A stretch of DNA of 64,000 bases from Pithys albifrons albifrons (Eukaryota > Chordata > Aves > Passeriformes > Thamnophilidae). The notes beneath the pieces were generated by a model that ran no database searches, was not told the origin of the DNA, and saw only the letters and a list, made by a program, of their open reading frames with translations. A program made the translations under genes and the position numbers. Each line of letters starts with the position of its first letter. Positions within the stretch are counted from its first letter, which is position 1. Location of the stretch: contig NC_092464.1 in the NCBI RefSeq assembly GCF_047495875.1, forward strand, positions 31,606,865 to 31,670,864, in the 5' to 3' direction. This document shows positions 38,288-51,800 of the stretch, piece by piece.

Positions 38288-40930
38288 AATTTTTTCAGAG
38301 TTTTCATTATAGTCTCTATTCCTTGGGGCTCTGGAGGTAAAGAATAAAAACACACTCATTTCATAATTCTGTTGCTAATGTAAAAATGTGCCATAGTTCA
38401 TTTTCAGTATTTACAGCTAGTGTTTACAGTATGTGTATTTGCCTTTATAAAATATTTGAACAACTAAACTAATCATATTCAACAACCTGAAGAGTAGAAT
38501 GTCCCCCACGAGATTTATTTTCATGATACTAACATGCTCCAGATACATTTTTGGGGGTATTTTTTTTAGTTGTTTACATCTTGCTTTGCTTGCATTTATT
38601 CAATTCTGTTATGCCAAGCTGAACCAAAATTTGTACTTTTAATTTTAAGTGAATTTTAAACTGTTGAACCCCAAAATTATATATGTCATTGGATTTTCCC
38701 ACTAAAAATCTGAATATCTGCACAAACTGTATTTTTCTTTAGACTGTAATATGGATTCTCCCAAACCAATATTTGATGTCATATTTTTGATGGAAATATC
38801 TAGACATGCATTCATATCACTAGATGTCACTAAACTGTCATTTCCTTTTAAAAGATCCTGCTTGATTGTTTTCCATTTAGGAAGACATTTATATTTCATT
38901 AGCTTAGTTTTCATCTCCAGGTATGACTTTGTCTCCTACAATTGGTTTGCTTATCACCTACATTGTGTGCAAACCACAGTGATGTACTTCATCGTGGGCA
39001 AGGTTTTCTGGTCACTGCGTATAATTGTATGGGAGGGCAGGTAAAGCCTTCTTGTGAGTTTATTTTTATAAAGAGCTCTGTTTTTACATACTCCCAATAA
39101 CACCAGAACCTCAATTTGTGGTACCTGAATGTGCTTTTTTAAACTAAAATACTAAACATTTCCTCCCTGTTGAGTATATGTAAAAAGACTATTCACACCT
39201 GGCTTTCTGGGAAACTTGCTTTAGGTTTCATATGTACCAAACTATGTATTTTGCTGAAATTTTTTAGAGGAAGCAGAAAATGAATATGCAAGAGCAGAAA
39301 GGCAGTCATCCTAATGGTTCTCATGTTCTAGTTTTCAACATGAGCCAATTTGTCTCCTAAAGTCTACTTTGAAAGGGGTATAGCAGCTTACAGCTGACTC
39401 TACACATCTGCCTAAGAGGGACAGAGGGCTGTATATTCCAAAAAACCTCTGCATTAAGACAACCCAGGGAAGGTAGGAACTATTCTGGCCCTGTTGAAAC
39501 AGTCCAAGAATTCCAACCATGCCACTGTGCAAACATTTGGCAGGCTCTTCAGGAGGAGGGCTCACAGTGTACAATGCAAGAGAGGTTCCAGCATCGCCTC
39601 TTACTTGCCCATTTCTGCCTCCTGTACTTCCAGTTATCTTGTTCTGTGTTGTCAGTACCCAAATGCCTCACTTTTATGCCATGCTCAACCATTACCACAT
39701 CATCACAGCTTGTTTAGAAACAATCGTCTGGGTTTATGTGTTGCTTGCTAACACTGAAAGTGCATTTGTTCTGAATGTAGTAGCTGAGCTTGCCCAGAAT
39801 AATCATTTTAATGCACGAATAGCTTTGCCACCAGCCTTTGATTTGTTATCTATGTAGCGTGGAGCATGCATTCTTTGTGTGATGGGCTTTTAATCTAGCT
39901 GTGACTCTTACTAGTTCCCAGAGGTTGCATTTGACATGTTTCTTTTTAATCTGTGTTTTTCCAGTCTGTTGGTGGCATATGTATACCTTTTTCAATAAAA
40001 GCAAAACTTTCAAACTAATGACCTTTTAGAGAGCATTAGCGTTTTCCCTTCCTGTTTAAGCTCTTAGTTACACCTTGGTTACAGATACCTAGTGGCCCTT
40101 TGAACGTCACCAGAACTGCAGTCAATTCCTCCTCTGTTTTCAAGGTCCAAATCATTTCTGTCATATGCATAAATTAGCCTCATTCAGACAGTACTGGGAA
40201 AATTTGTAAATCTTGGAAACTTTCCCTCATGAACCTCTATTTGCATAAATATATTTCTTTTAAACCTGAGAAAGTGAGAGAGTTACTAAGAGTGAGCCCC
40301 TAGGAACAAAGCTAATGTTTAGGTAAAGAGCAAACAATCTGAACTTCTAAGGGCATTATTTTAAGAACCTACATCTAGAACTAAATGAGGAGGTGACAGT
40401 ATGTCTTAATCAAACACCAGTGACTATTTTTGGGGGGAAAAAAATCAGCGCACTCCAAAAATGGTTTTGGTGTTTTGTTGGGTTTTTTTTGGTTTTTGTT
40501 TTTTTTTAATGAAAATGCAAGAGATCCACAGAACTCACATTCAAGCATCAAGATTTCAAGGAACTGGAACTCATTAAAGAAGAGGTATTTGTGCATATAC
40601 AAAGCACTATGGAGAGAGCATTTTGTGCATTTTAATCTAGAAGCTATTTGGATGGGTTTCCAAGTATTTAAGTGCTCTAAGGAGATTCATTCTGAGCATA
40701 GATACACATCTATATTAGGTAACACATACACTACACAGGGCTTAAAAAAAACCAGTCAAGTTCACTTAGAAACCTGGGTGGTGGTCACAGCTGTGCATTA
40801 TTGTCTATAAAACATCCCTGAAGAGAAGTCCACTGTCTTTAATAGCTTTCAGATGTAATATTAAGAATGGGGTATCAATGAAGGTGGTCTATCTAATTTA
40901 CAGCTTGGATGTTTTCTTCTTCATGTGCAC

Positions 40931-41284
40931 AGAATGTGAGAATGGGTCAGGTTGGAAGGGACCACAGCCAGCCATCTGGTCCACTGTCCCCACTCAAACA
41001 TGGTCATCCTAGAGCACACTGAACAGAATTGCATCCAGCTGGTTCTTGAGTATCTTCAGGAAAGGAGACTCCACAACCTCTCTGGCCAATCTGTTCCATT
41101 GTTTGGTCACCCACACAGTAAAAAAGTTCTTCTTCATATTCAGGTGGAACTTCCCGTGCATGAGTTTCTGTCCCTGGCCTTTTGTCCCATTGCTCAGCAC
41201 CGCTGAGAAGAGCCTGGCTCCGTTCTCTGGACAGCCTCCTTTCAGACACTTGCAGACACGGATGAGGTCCCCTCTCAGTTGTCT
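40931..41284 (-). mobile_element. CR1 LINE fragment, 3' end with readable ORF2 C-terminus
   Basis: GTCAGGTTGGAAGGGACCAC at the left edge is the reverse complement of a CR1 3' untranslated end, of a subfamily different from the copy at 2324. On the minus strand, 41302 down to 41009 is open for 97 codons. It reads like the ORF2 C-terminus, with RGDLIRVCKCLKGG, then FHLNMKKNFFTVWV and QWNRLAREVVESPFLKI. Everything 5' of this is missing. Confidence 0.93.
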
Positions 41285-44200
41285 GTTGTTGTGGAACTGC
41301 ACAGTGGTGCAATGCTATAAAAGGCAATGCATATTGAATTCCACAAGCTACTTGCAGAAAATGAGAGACCTATGAAAATAATGCTTTATAAGAAAAAAAT
41401 ATCGGAGCTGTTGCATTTCCATAAATGCAGTGCTGACCTTGATGGGAGTTTTCCCTTTGGTGAATAACTGCTTAGAGGTCCTCTTACCCAAAAACTTAAT
41501 GAAGACTTTTTGCTTATGCCAAGTGGCAGATGCATGTTTTTCAGAGCAGAAGCACTCATCTTTTCTCCCTCAGAAGTTATGCATGGACTCAGCATATTTT
41601 AAAGCAATGAAGAAAAAGGAATAAATTTTTACACATTTGTTCTGAATAGTGAACTCACAGCAAGCAAGATCCCTTTACATCAGCAAAGCCTTCTGCACTT
41701 CTTTTTCTGCAAAGTTTTATCTGATTTATTGCTGATTTCCCCTTTTATTTCAAGAGTACTTAGACAATATCAAAAAAGTTTCTCTATAGTCTTTTATTAA
41801 AAAGAAAAAAGTGAACAAAATGGTGGAAGAATGTAATCTTTTAAAATCTATTCCTAAAACAACAACAGATCATTCAGGATTAGGGATATTTTATTATACT
41901 TTTGATGGAGAAAAAAAAGGCACACCAGGACAGTTTTTATACTGTTAAAGCAGTGTACTTATGCCTCAAATTACATTCCTCTTGGGAATCTATGTGTATC
42001 TATATTTTGTCTTTGCTCTGGTCCATCTCCATAGCAACATGTTTGTTCCTATGGAGAATCTGGGTGAATAAGTTCAAATTGAGCCTGAAAGTTTTAAAAC
42101 AAGATTTCTCTTCGATATAAAGTAATTATGGACAAAAGCAATTTTCCAAAATCCATAAAATAAACACAATTTTGCTGTTGTCTTTTACCCTACCCTAGGC
42201 ATGATTAGCTCTGAAATCCTTTGATCTCTCTTTCCCGTGACATTCAGACTGGAAGCAGGCTTATCCACATGACTTCAACAGCTGTTATAAAATCTGCTGG
42301 GGGAATTTTTCATTTCAAATTCAATGGCTCACTGTATTCACTAATTATGTTGTTATTTACACACATTCCAAGTTTTTACTCAGAAACTGAGATCTACAAT
42401 TGAAAATCTCCCAATAAACAAAATCTCAGGAGGAAAGGGGGGAACAGAACACAGCAAGATGACTCTAAAATTACTTTCAGAATATTAAAGTTAATTTTAG
42501 AGGATCTCTTTAAACTACAGCCAGTACCACTTCCTGCTCGTATTTGTAGCTGATCACTTTTTCATCTCAGGGAAAGATTCTATGGCTAAACCCCACATAT
42601 TGCTACAAGACAACAGTGTTAAAAATAGGGGGGTTAAAAAAAAGATAATTGCTCTTTAGCATTAATGCTAATGAAATAATTGTTTCTTCATTTCTTCAAA
42701 TGTATGCAGTCAGAGAAATAAAAAAAGAAAGGGGAAGGATATTTCCATCATGCTGGAAAACAAAATAAATTTAAAAAAACCAACTGCCCCCCAAAAAACT
42801 AAGAAAAAAATTATTCCTAATTACATACTGAGGTTTTTTTTATCATAAATTTTCACAGATCAGTAAGTCTTTTAAGCCCAGTAGTGGAATTATTTAGGTA
42901 GATTTTCAGTCAAATAATTTCAGGAATCCTCATGGAATTGCCAAATTTGTCTGACCAAAGTTAGCTTTCCTGCATTGCCCAATATAGCAAGACTGAAAAT
43001 CCTGTGTGTAAACTAGCATAAAAGGAAGGACCCTTGTTTTGTTTGATTGCTCAGGTGGTGTCAGCCTATTGAATCCATCTCATATAACACCATTTGTTCA
43101 ACTTAGCAGAATTACTGCTGCAAAGATTGTTTCAGTTTGCAATATTTTAAGGCAGACCCAGCATCTGCATCATCTGGAGATAATGAGTCTCTCATTCTCT
43201 ATGCCAGCTATTCAAGCCTTATATCTGATACTCAGAAAGTTTTCACAGATGGTTCATTCCAACCTGCTCTTTTTCTGCTTCCCCTCAGCTTGTACTTTTT
43301 TAGGCATTTCTCATCTGCCTGTTTTAAAATTTTTAAATAGGTGGAATTTCTGGTGAAAGGAATGAATACTTTTATTCTGCTTCCAAATTCTTTCCCAATG
43401 ATGCCACATGCACATTAGAGCTGGTACTCCCATACTTTGAAAAGCATAAAATTAAGAAGCAAAATATGGACCTGTTTTATGTAATAGTGAGTCACTGATG
43501 CATTTCAGTCACAGTCTGCAGACAATGAAAGAGAAATGAAATGTCAATTATTTAATTGCCAATAATAGACAAAATCTGTACAGAGACAGCATTATTGCTT
43601 TTCAGCTGCAAAACCATGTTCATTTACAGGGTAGGTGTCCTGCTATCATCCAATGAAAACAGCTTTAAAAACCTATATCATCCAAGTAAATGGGACATAC
43701 AATTATAGAAGTGGTTCCCAAATATCACTCAGAACAATATGCTTGAATCATACAAAAATAACAGAGAAATAGCTACTGAGTTATGAAAGACAGTATCATT
43801 CATTTTGAATATAAATATTGAGGGAACTTAATTCATATTCCACAGCGGAAGTAAAGAAACACTAAGCAATATCTTTGACAATTCACTTTTAATAATTTAA
43901 GCCAACCTTTCCTAGTTCAGCTACATAAAAAAGCGAACATGGAAAAGGGTGGCAGCTTTGTTTGGAACCAGGATTGGCTTTCTGTAAGAAAAAATCCCAT
44001 GTGGCATGTGTGTGACATTTATCATTTCAATATGTTTACAACTATCTTCAGATTTCAGATGACAATCCACTTGATTTCAGTGGGAATAAGTAGGAAAATC
44101 AGCCCCTGCCTAAGTCAGACATCCAGAATTTTGTTGCTCAGTTCCAAGATACTTTGAATTCTTTGTCACTTTTGAAAACATGGGTTCTGTATGCAGTCCA

Positions 44201-47200
44201 CTCATATTTGTAATTCAGTACTTCTGCTAGAAAACTATAGGAACACCTGCAGAAAGAAAGAGGAGCATGTTCATCAGAATTGAATGTACTGAAAGTAAAT
44301 CATTACTCAGGTTTGTGCAGTTGTAGTGTCCTAAAATTCAAGCTGGTAAATATACCCTGTAGTATAACAACTGTGTACTATGCTACAGGGAAAACCACAG
44401 GCATTCATCAACTCCATGGAATATAAATCTAAAAACCAGGACAATGGCATACTGAAAGATTTTTTTTTGTCACATGAAGATAGGAGAATTAACAAGCATG
44501 TCAGGAATGAAGCACTGAAACACATCAGATCCATTTCATTGAATTACAGTGATTAGCAAGTCTCACATGAAGTTTTTTAAAAAGTTGTTGAATAGATAGT
44601 TCAATGAGATGCTATTAAAAGGCTAAAAGGCTTTTCCTAGCAATGTAATATTTGGAGACTTCCCATCTAACAGCAAACAGTCATGGATAAATAAGTTCTT
44701 CTTTCCAAATCCATGAACTATCTCTAAATGTACAGAAACAACGTAGAGAACCTCTGGGAATACTGTGTGTGCTTTGGATCACATCATAATTAGATGACTT
44801 TTAACTGTGGCTATACTGAAATATATGTCATACTGGAGTTTGTAAGAGGATACATAGGATAAAAGTTAAACAGTTAGTGAACTGAACAAAAGAAACCAGA
44901 TTACTATTTCTCAAGTTTTTGGACTGCATATATTTTGTATAGCACCATCTCATTCTAAACAAACACTACAGTGTCTTCATGAAGGACACAGTGGCATGTG
45001 ATGTTAGAACAGATTGTTTTCAGAAATATCTTCCTATATATCTGTTAAAGAAAAACAGCCAAAGAAATGTGCTTTGCACTTGGAAAGCAATATGGAAATA
45101 CCTAAGGTGTTTGAAAACCTGTAGAAGTCAGTTCCACTCATTTTCTGCATATGTAAGTTTTACTTTAAAAATATAAGAAGAATTTTATAAAGCCAGAATA
45201 AGGCCACAATACACCATATCACTTGTGTATGAGACAGATTGACATTCCCACTCACAAAAATAGCAGAGCTAAAAGTTAGAGCACTTTTCCAGAATTTGAA
45301 ACTTGTTAATCCAGGGAATGCCTTAAGTAATACATTAGTTTTTCCATCCTGGTTTGAAGAAATTTTCCCCAGAATGATCTATCCATATATTTAAGCCTAT
45401 ATATTGCCAGAAAATATACTGGTTTCAAAAGAGGAAACTTGATGGCTCTATGGATAATGAATTAAGAGCATGTTATTGACTGCTAAGATAAAACCTAGCT
45501 AGATGGGCATAATATTAAACATCAAGAAATACTGTTTTCTATGGAACATCCATAAGGAATTGAAAACAACTGAGACACTACAGTATGAACAAACCAAATG
45601 TAAATTTGCATCAATTAGTGAAAAAGATGAATCCCTCAGACTCTCACACTCCTTCAACTCTTCTTGGCTGACTTTATCACAGTCTTCTTCCAGGATAAAT
45701 TTTTTATCCAAAATTCAAAATCATCTTGTTGACAGCGTGGTCTTAAGTGATGAATATTACTTAAAACATTTACATTTCAGGATAAACAAAGATACACTCA
45801 TTCAAATAAAATAAAATCCTTTATGTGCACCCTGATATACACAAAGATTTTACATGGCAAAAGACAGAACAAAATATGCCAACAAAATAACAAATTTATC
45901 TAATTAAAATTTATGACCCTGTCAGTCTTCCCTAAAGCCTAACCATTGCATTGATTAGGCCACAGATCACACCTTTCTCCATAATGGTTCTTCCTAAGCA
46001 GTTGTTCCGGAAAAGGCTTACCTAGGAATATAGATGTAATTTCTGTGTTTTTCTATTTCATCATCTTCTCTGTGGCTCTGGACCTCTGTTGTGTTTTGTT
46101 TAGAGAGTAAGAACACTTCTGCTTTAGTGTTTTCCTCTCTTTGATACTGTTGTATAGCAGGCTGTGGGTGTTGCCTAATATGAAAGCCTTGGCCTCTTAA
46201 AATGTGGCTGTCACCAGCAGTTGCTAAGAAACTACAACTTAACTGCTTTCAAATACGGTTTTGCTAAAGTGCAATTACCCACACCTGCTATTATTATTTA
46301 TATGAGCTAATGTGTAACTCCTTCACCATACTGGACACGTCCTCTCTTACCTCCCATTTCACTAAGCCCTTCTTTTTGGCAACTTGTGAGATCATTTCTC
46401 ATCTCATTCAAACAAACATTTCAAACCATCCCCATATCCCGAATATTCCCTGGGCAGTGAAATGTGCCACAAAATATCTTAGAGTAGTTCAGAACAAGAC
46501 AGTGTATAAATGTCCAGCAGGTCACTGTTACTTAGAAAACCATTATTATGAGACAGAGCCTTCAAATAAATTTTCCTGTAAGAGAGACTGTATGCCTGAA
46601 GAGGAGGGGTTGGGCATTTTTCACTTGAAGAAAATGTTCATGCAATAATAAATTATTTAACTAAAAAGTAAGCAGACCATTTAACAACTCTGCCTCTAGT
46701 TAAGTCAACCTCTGATGTTTTGTTATGCAAACAAACATAATGCCAGTAATAAAGAATATACGTGCAAGATGAGTGGGTGTCTTATGGGTGAAAAACTTCT
46801 GTCTCTATGTCTGTTTATCATCTGTTGGTGCCTCTTGAACAACAAGGGCATATTTTAGAGTATACTGTCTGTATTGTGCTTCAGCTCAGACCATTCTGTT
46901 CACTAAGAGAACAGGCTCTGCATGGAGGCAAATATATTAGCCTCAGTGCAGTTGTGTTAAGTAACAGCTGTACATCTGAAGAGATGCTTGTAGCTGAAGA
47001 TTCAGAGTTACTGGAAATAAGGATTAATATGTCTCCAGTTATTCACATGGGCTCACAAAAGATAGAAAATATAAAAGAAAAAAACCCCAGAATGTAAAGG
47101 GAAGAAAAAAATAATCTTCTTGAGTAATAAATACCCACATACTCAAGCAGAACTTGCATGTTCACAAACTGCTTAAAAGAAAGTAATATATTCTAATGCA

Positions 47201-48582
47201 AAATTTGTTAGTCACTGAAACACAGGTAATTTCAGATAAACTAATTGATTTTTAACATCTGCTGGCAATCGGCACAATTTCCTGTCTCAGTGTCATATTT
47301 AGGTATTTGCTCTGCAAACTCTATAGGGTTTTGCCCCTGCAATGTTGAACACTTGGGCCTATCTGTGGGGCAGTGAGGCAATGCATGCGGTATTAGATTG
47401 CAGAGGTAAACAACATTATTTGTAGCTGTATGTGATTGTTAACTATGTAAAATAAAACCCCCTTGGGAACAGCACAATAAAACAAATGAGGTTATTTGTA
47501 AATCTCTCATTTTCTAGTTTTAACTCCCAAACCACATAATACAAATGCAGTAATTTTTCTTGCATGAAAATAACAGTGTTAAAAAAAGTCAGCTCTGTAT
47601 CAAAAGATAGCATTGTGCAGTTATTTGTAAAAACGAAGATGTATTTCTTTCCCTAAGACAGTTCCTCAAGACTACAGTTTTTTTCAAGGAGCTTTATTTT
47701 CATTAATAAACATTTTCATACCTCTAGATAACTTAATAGCACATTGTTAGAACCTATTTCAACACATCTACTGCCTAACTGCAGTAAAGTAACCTCAGGA
47801 TTTTAATGAGTCCATTTTATGAATAAAACAATGACCCACCATTTCCACAGAACTCTGCTTTACAGCAGAATGGGAATAATAAATTGGAACTATAATTCCT
47901 GAAGATATCATTTGAATGACCACCTTCAGAAATGCAGTCTCCCATGGCATGCCCCAGATTGCTCAGAAGGCTTGCAGAGGCATTACTGTGTGGGAGACAC
48001 GAGGGGACCAGCAGGCCCCACTGCCCTGCTGTGATGGGAGATGGGGCAAAGGAGGTACATGCCAAGTGACCACCAAGGGTTTCCAACCTCCAGATCTAGA
48101 CCCACATTATCATTCACATTCCGAACACAACACAAAGGCATTATATTGAATGCTATTTTTAAAATAAATTTATTGATAGGAATAAGACATTAGGCTTTAG
48201 GGTGTGCTTTTAATAGCTCTTTGAAAGAGTTTGGTGGAAGAGCAACAGATCAAGAGAAATTCCAGGTGCATTCCTGTATAGCCAGATATATACAGTTTTT
48301 AAAAGTTGTTTCACCTCCATGAATTTTTATTTGTTTTACTTTTGGATGGATCAGAAATTCATTCTTCATCATATCCTTCTTGCCACCTGAGGCAGAGACC
48401 ATAAACCACACCACTAATAAAGCTAGGGATTCAAACTGCAGCCCTTGACTGCCACCTAAAGGTTTCATATACTCCTTTAGAAGACACCATGAGACTCCAC
48501 TCCCGTGTTTGGAATGGAAAATGCTTGCCTACTATTAGTACAGGCAACCTCTGTGGTTGCTACTGCTAAGAGACTAAAGGAA
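41285..48582. other. Intergenic sequence, no gene recognised
   Basis: About 7 kb of AT-rich sequence. A stem-loop at 44355-44390 and A-rich tracts (for example 42720-42810 and 47072-47115) are the visible structures. Open frames such as 43039-43356 (105 codons), 45503-45814 (103 codons) and 46310-46648 (112 codons) have no recognisable domains. Confidence 0.5.
44355..44390. repeat. Inverted repeat with 12-bp stem
   Basis: CCCTGTAG (44355-44362) and CTACAGGG (44383-44390) are perfect reverse complements. In plus-strand RNA the stem would extend by one U-G and three A-T pairs, leaving a 12-nt loop (44367-44378). No RNA family is recognised. Confidence 0.7.
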
Positions 48583-48609
48583 GGGGGGGGGGGGGGGGGG
48601 GGGGGGGGG
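48583..48609 (+). repeat. 27-base G homopolymer followed by A-rich tract
   Basis: Twenty-seven consecutive G residues, then AAGTTGGTC and an A-rich, C-sprinkled region to about 48820. The translated poly-glycine and poly-proline frames across it are artefacts. Such a run can form G-quadruplex structures and is prone to length change and to sequencing error. Confidence 0.95.
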
Positions 48610-48820
48610 AAGTTGGTCAAAAAAAAAAGAAAAACAAACAAAACGGCAAAACAAATGAAAGGAAGAAAAAACCGCCATATTAGTTCAACAATGCTAAAGA
48701 AAGAATGATTCTTTGTCTCTGCACATACTTGCAATTTGAAAGCCAATCTAAAAATTAAACAAAAACAAACAAACACAAAAAAAACCCAACACCACCATCA
48801 ACAACAAAAAAATTCACATT
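48610..48820 (+). repeat. A-rich low-complexity region
   Basis: Contains A10 followed by AAACAAAC-type units at 48620-48670, then CAAACAAACACAAAAAAAAC at 48766-48785 and CACCACCATCAACAACAAAA. A-rich patches with interspersed CCC/AAC recur elsewhere in the window (8620-8660, 32395-32430, 42765-42800, 54717-54732). Confidence 0.75.
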
Positions 48821-51800
48821 ACTTGGTTTTGGTAAAAGAAGACAGCCAGAACAAATAAACAGTATAAAAGAAAGTATAATCTGCCGAGCAATGGATGGCT
48901 CAAAAGCAAAAAAGGGCAGTGTGACCAGCCATCACCTGGATAACACAACAGGGGCAAAAAACAGATTGTGTAGGTCTTATGCTCTCCATAGAGGAGAGAT
49001 TTCCCTCTCTAGACAGTCTAGAAATTCAAGTTACTTAAAACCAGCAGGAGCTCAGATGAAAAAGAAAACCCTGGCCATGATTTCCTTTGCCACTAATAGG
49101 CAGAATTCTGCCTCAACTCTCCATCTAGCTACAACTATCTATAATTGTCATCAATTAGGTGGGCAATTTATTCACACGTTTTTAAATCTATTATAAAATT
49201 TTCAATTTCAATGACGTATCAATTTTACATAATGAAATCATTTGTTGGGAAAACTTTTTCTAATGCATCTAGAATTTCTAATATTATATGGTACATGTTA
49301 CTTTTTGCTTCTTCTATAAGAGGATCTCCTCCAATTTTTTATTATTTTTCTAGGGTGCAGAATATAGAGCATGGACCTGAATTAGAACAAGGGCTCTGAA
49401 GTGATGTGGCCACATAGTATAAATATCAAACTATCAGAATATCAACCTATAGTTTGAAATGAAGTTCTACTCAACATTTTAGTGTTAGAATATTACTAAT
49501 GAACAATTTCCTTATCATTTCTGTGATAGGTTCATCATATATGTATTACATGCTGGAGCACAAACAGCAAACAAAAGAAATACTAAGTAGGAGGTATTTC
49601 AAGAGTGAAAAAAACACCCTATACTATTTTAGGCTCTAAGAATTTCTGGACAACAAAATACTCTATTGCTTATGGTTTTGGTTTTGAAGTTTAATCCTGA
49701 TTTACACATCCAGCTCCATTTTGACTCTCCACAGGATTTGATCTGTTTTATTTTCAGTTCAACCTCTCCTCCTACAGGAATGACACCTCTCATGTTCTTA
49801 TAGGGAAGTGGACTGACCAACTGACAATGATGCACTGAAAAATAAACCAAGAATCTACAGAGAACTAGTGGTTTCCTCCCACACATGGGAAGAAGCTTAG
49901 TGACAGCATCATTTTGGCCTCCACCGTAAAAATGAAAACCCACAAGCGATCAGTAAATTCATAACTCTGTATTTTCAAGCTGTGATGGTTGTTATTTGTG
50001 GTATTCCCTGGGAGACAGTTAATGGCTAATGGCAATAGATCTAGTCATTCTCTTCTGCCCTTTTGAGTGTTCCAGGTGTATATGTGTTCTGCGGCACATA
50101 CAGTTATACTTAAATTTATTACCTGGATTACATCTCTTGAGATCGTAACTTCCCATGCAAGTTATTATTAGGATAGTTTGTGCATAGGTAAGGTGCATGT
50201 GACTGGTATTCATACTGCCTGTGGTGCTGGCTCCTCTTACTTCAGTTTTGCACTTGTATTTTTCTGTCACATATGGAGAAATTTTAGCTTAATTTGATGT
50301 AACATAATCTTTGCTTCTTCCAGTCAGCCAAGACACCTCTGAAAATTGACATCTTGTGTTCCATTTTCTCTTCCAAGTCCAAGTTATATAGTTTTGCTAA
50401 TTACCTGTAGAAGTGTGGACGCCCAGAAGACTGTTATAACTTAAGTCAAGAAAGAATTATAATCATTGTCTTTTCTGACTTCCTGTGTTATATAGCCTAT
50501 ACAACTTCACCTAGCAATTTAACATGAACACTTCTGTTTGATCTACAGTTTCTCCCTTATACAGACATTGAATCTTGAATTCAAGACCACCCATGGTGAA
50601 AAAAATGTGCCAAAGAAGTTTTATCAGAAATATTTTTCTTCAATCACAGTTAGGCTTACTAAATTACTTTGCAATCTCTATTTCTCCTCTTTCTTCCACT
50701 GTTCATTAGCGTGTCATGTCACACCAGGATTATTTGCTGGTACAGTATGACTAACTAAACTCTAATGGAACACATTACTAGCTTGGCTGTAACTTAATTA
50801 TGTAAAATATTTTCCATTTGAGAGAAAAAGACAGGGTCTAGCAAATCCTAAGGTAGCTGTGTACTCTATTCAAGTATGTGCTAACAGTATGACCTTAATT
50901 TTGTTCCTTAGTTTATATTCACTCTTAATATATTGCTGAACAACTCAAGTACTCCTAGACTGCTTCAACTCAGGCTAGAAGTGTCTGTCCCCAAAAACGT
51001 GGTGTCTGTTCCTTTGCAATACTTAAATCACATAGTCCCTCTCATGCCTTACTCTGACTTGTATCACAGCTGGGACCAGATGCTACAGCAAAGGTGGAAA
51101 TCATCTTTAAAGGAACACATCGCTGTGGGGCCACAGGGGAAATTTCTCTACAGCCTCTGACAGTGGTTAGTTCTTGTTCTGGAGCACTAAAGTTTACCTT
51201 TGTAATGAACTTTTATCCTGGCTATTGTAAAGGCAGAAGGAATTCATACCTCATCTATTTCTAAATTCTACAAATTTCTTCTCTGCAGCCAATGAATTCC
51301 ACAAATTAATTATACATTATTTAAAAAAAAAATCTTAGCTTTCATGTAGCATAAAGAAATCATAGTAAAACTAATAACTGCAGCTCCACTGGAGCCTGGA
51401 ATTAGACAAGAGATTTTCTGATATGAATTTGAAAAAAACTTAGAAGTAGGGATATCTTTCAGAAGTAGGCATAAGCTTGTGTGAGGTGCTGACCAAACAC
51501 ACATGCTTCTATGCCAAAATGAAAACAATCCAAGTATAAGCAGGATGTGGAAGGTGAGAAGATGTATATGCAGACACATATTTGAAACAATTACAAAAAT
51601 CAGTAAGTAACTTTTTTTGTTATTTCTGAATGTCCCCATCTGCCTCCATTTTTTCCCGATTTTGCCACTAAATGTTTCTTGATTTACTTTAGCTGTCATT
51701 TTAGCAGTGAGTCTTGAGCAGCAATCTGGTGAGAGAGGGGAGGGGATATGCCAATAAATACCCTACAGAGAGCATACAGGTTGTAATGTGCACACCATGT

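Larger units (their letters stand above)
35851..40930. other. Intergenic sequence, no gene recognised
   Basis: AT-rich sequence with a two-copy 19-bp tandem duplication at 37729-37766 and a perfect CRE palindrome at 38274-38287. A 112-codon frame at 39519-39857 (MPLCKHLAGSSGGG...) overlaps an 85-codon frame and shows no domain I recognise. T- and G-rich low-complexity sequence lies at 40470-40510. Confidence 0.5.
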
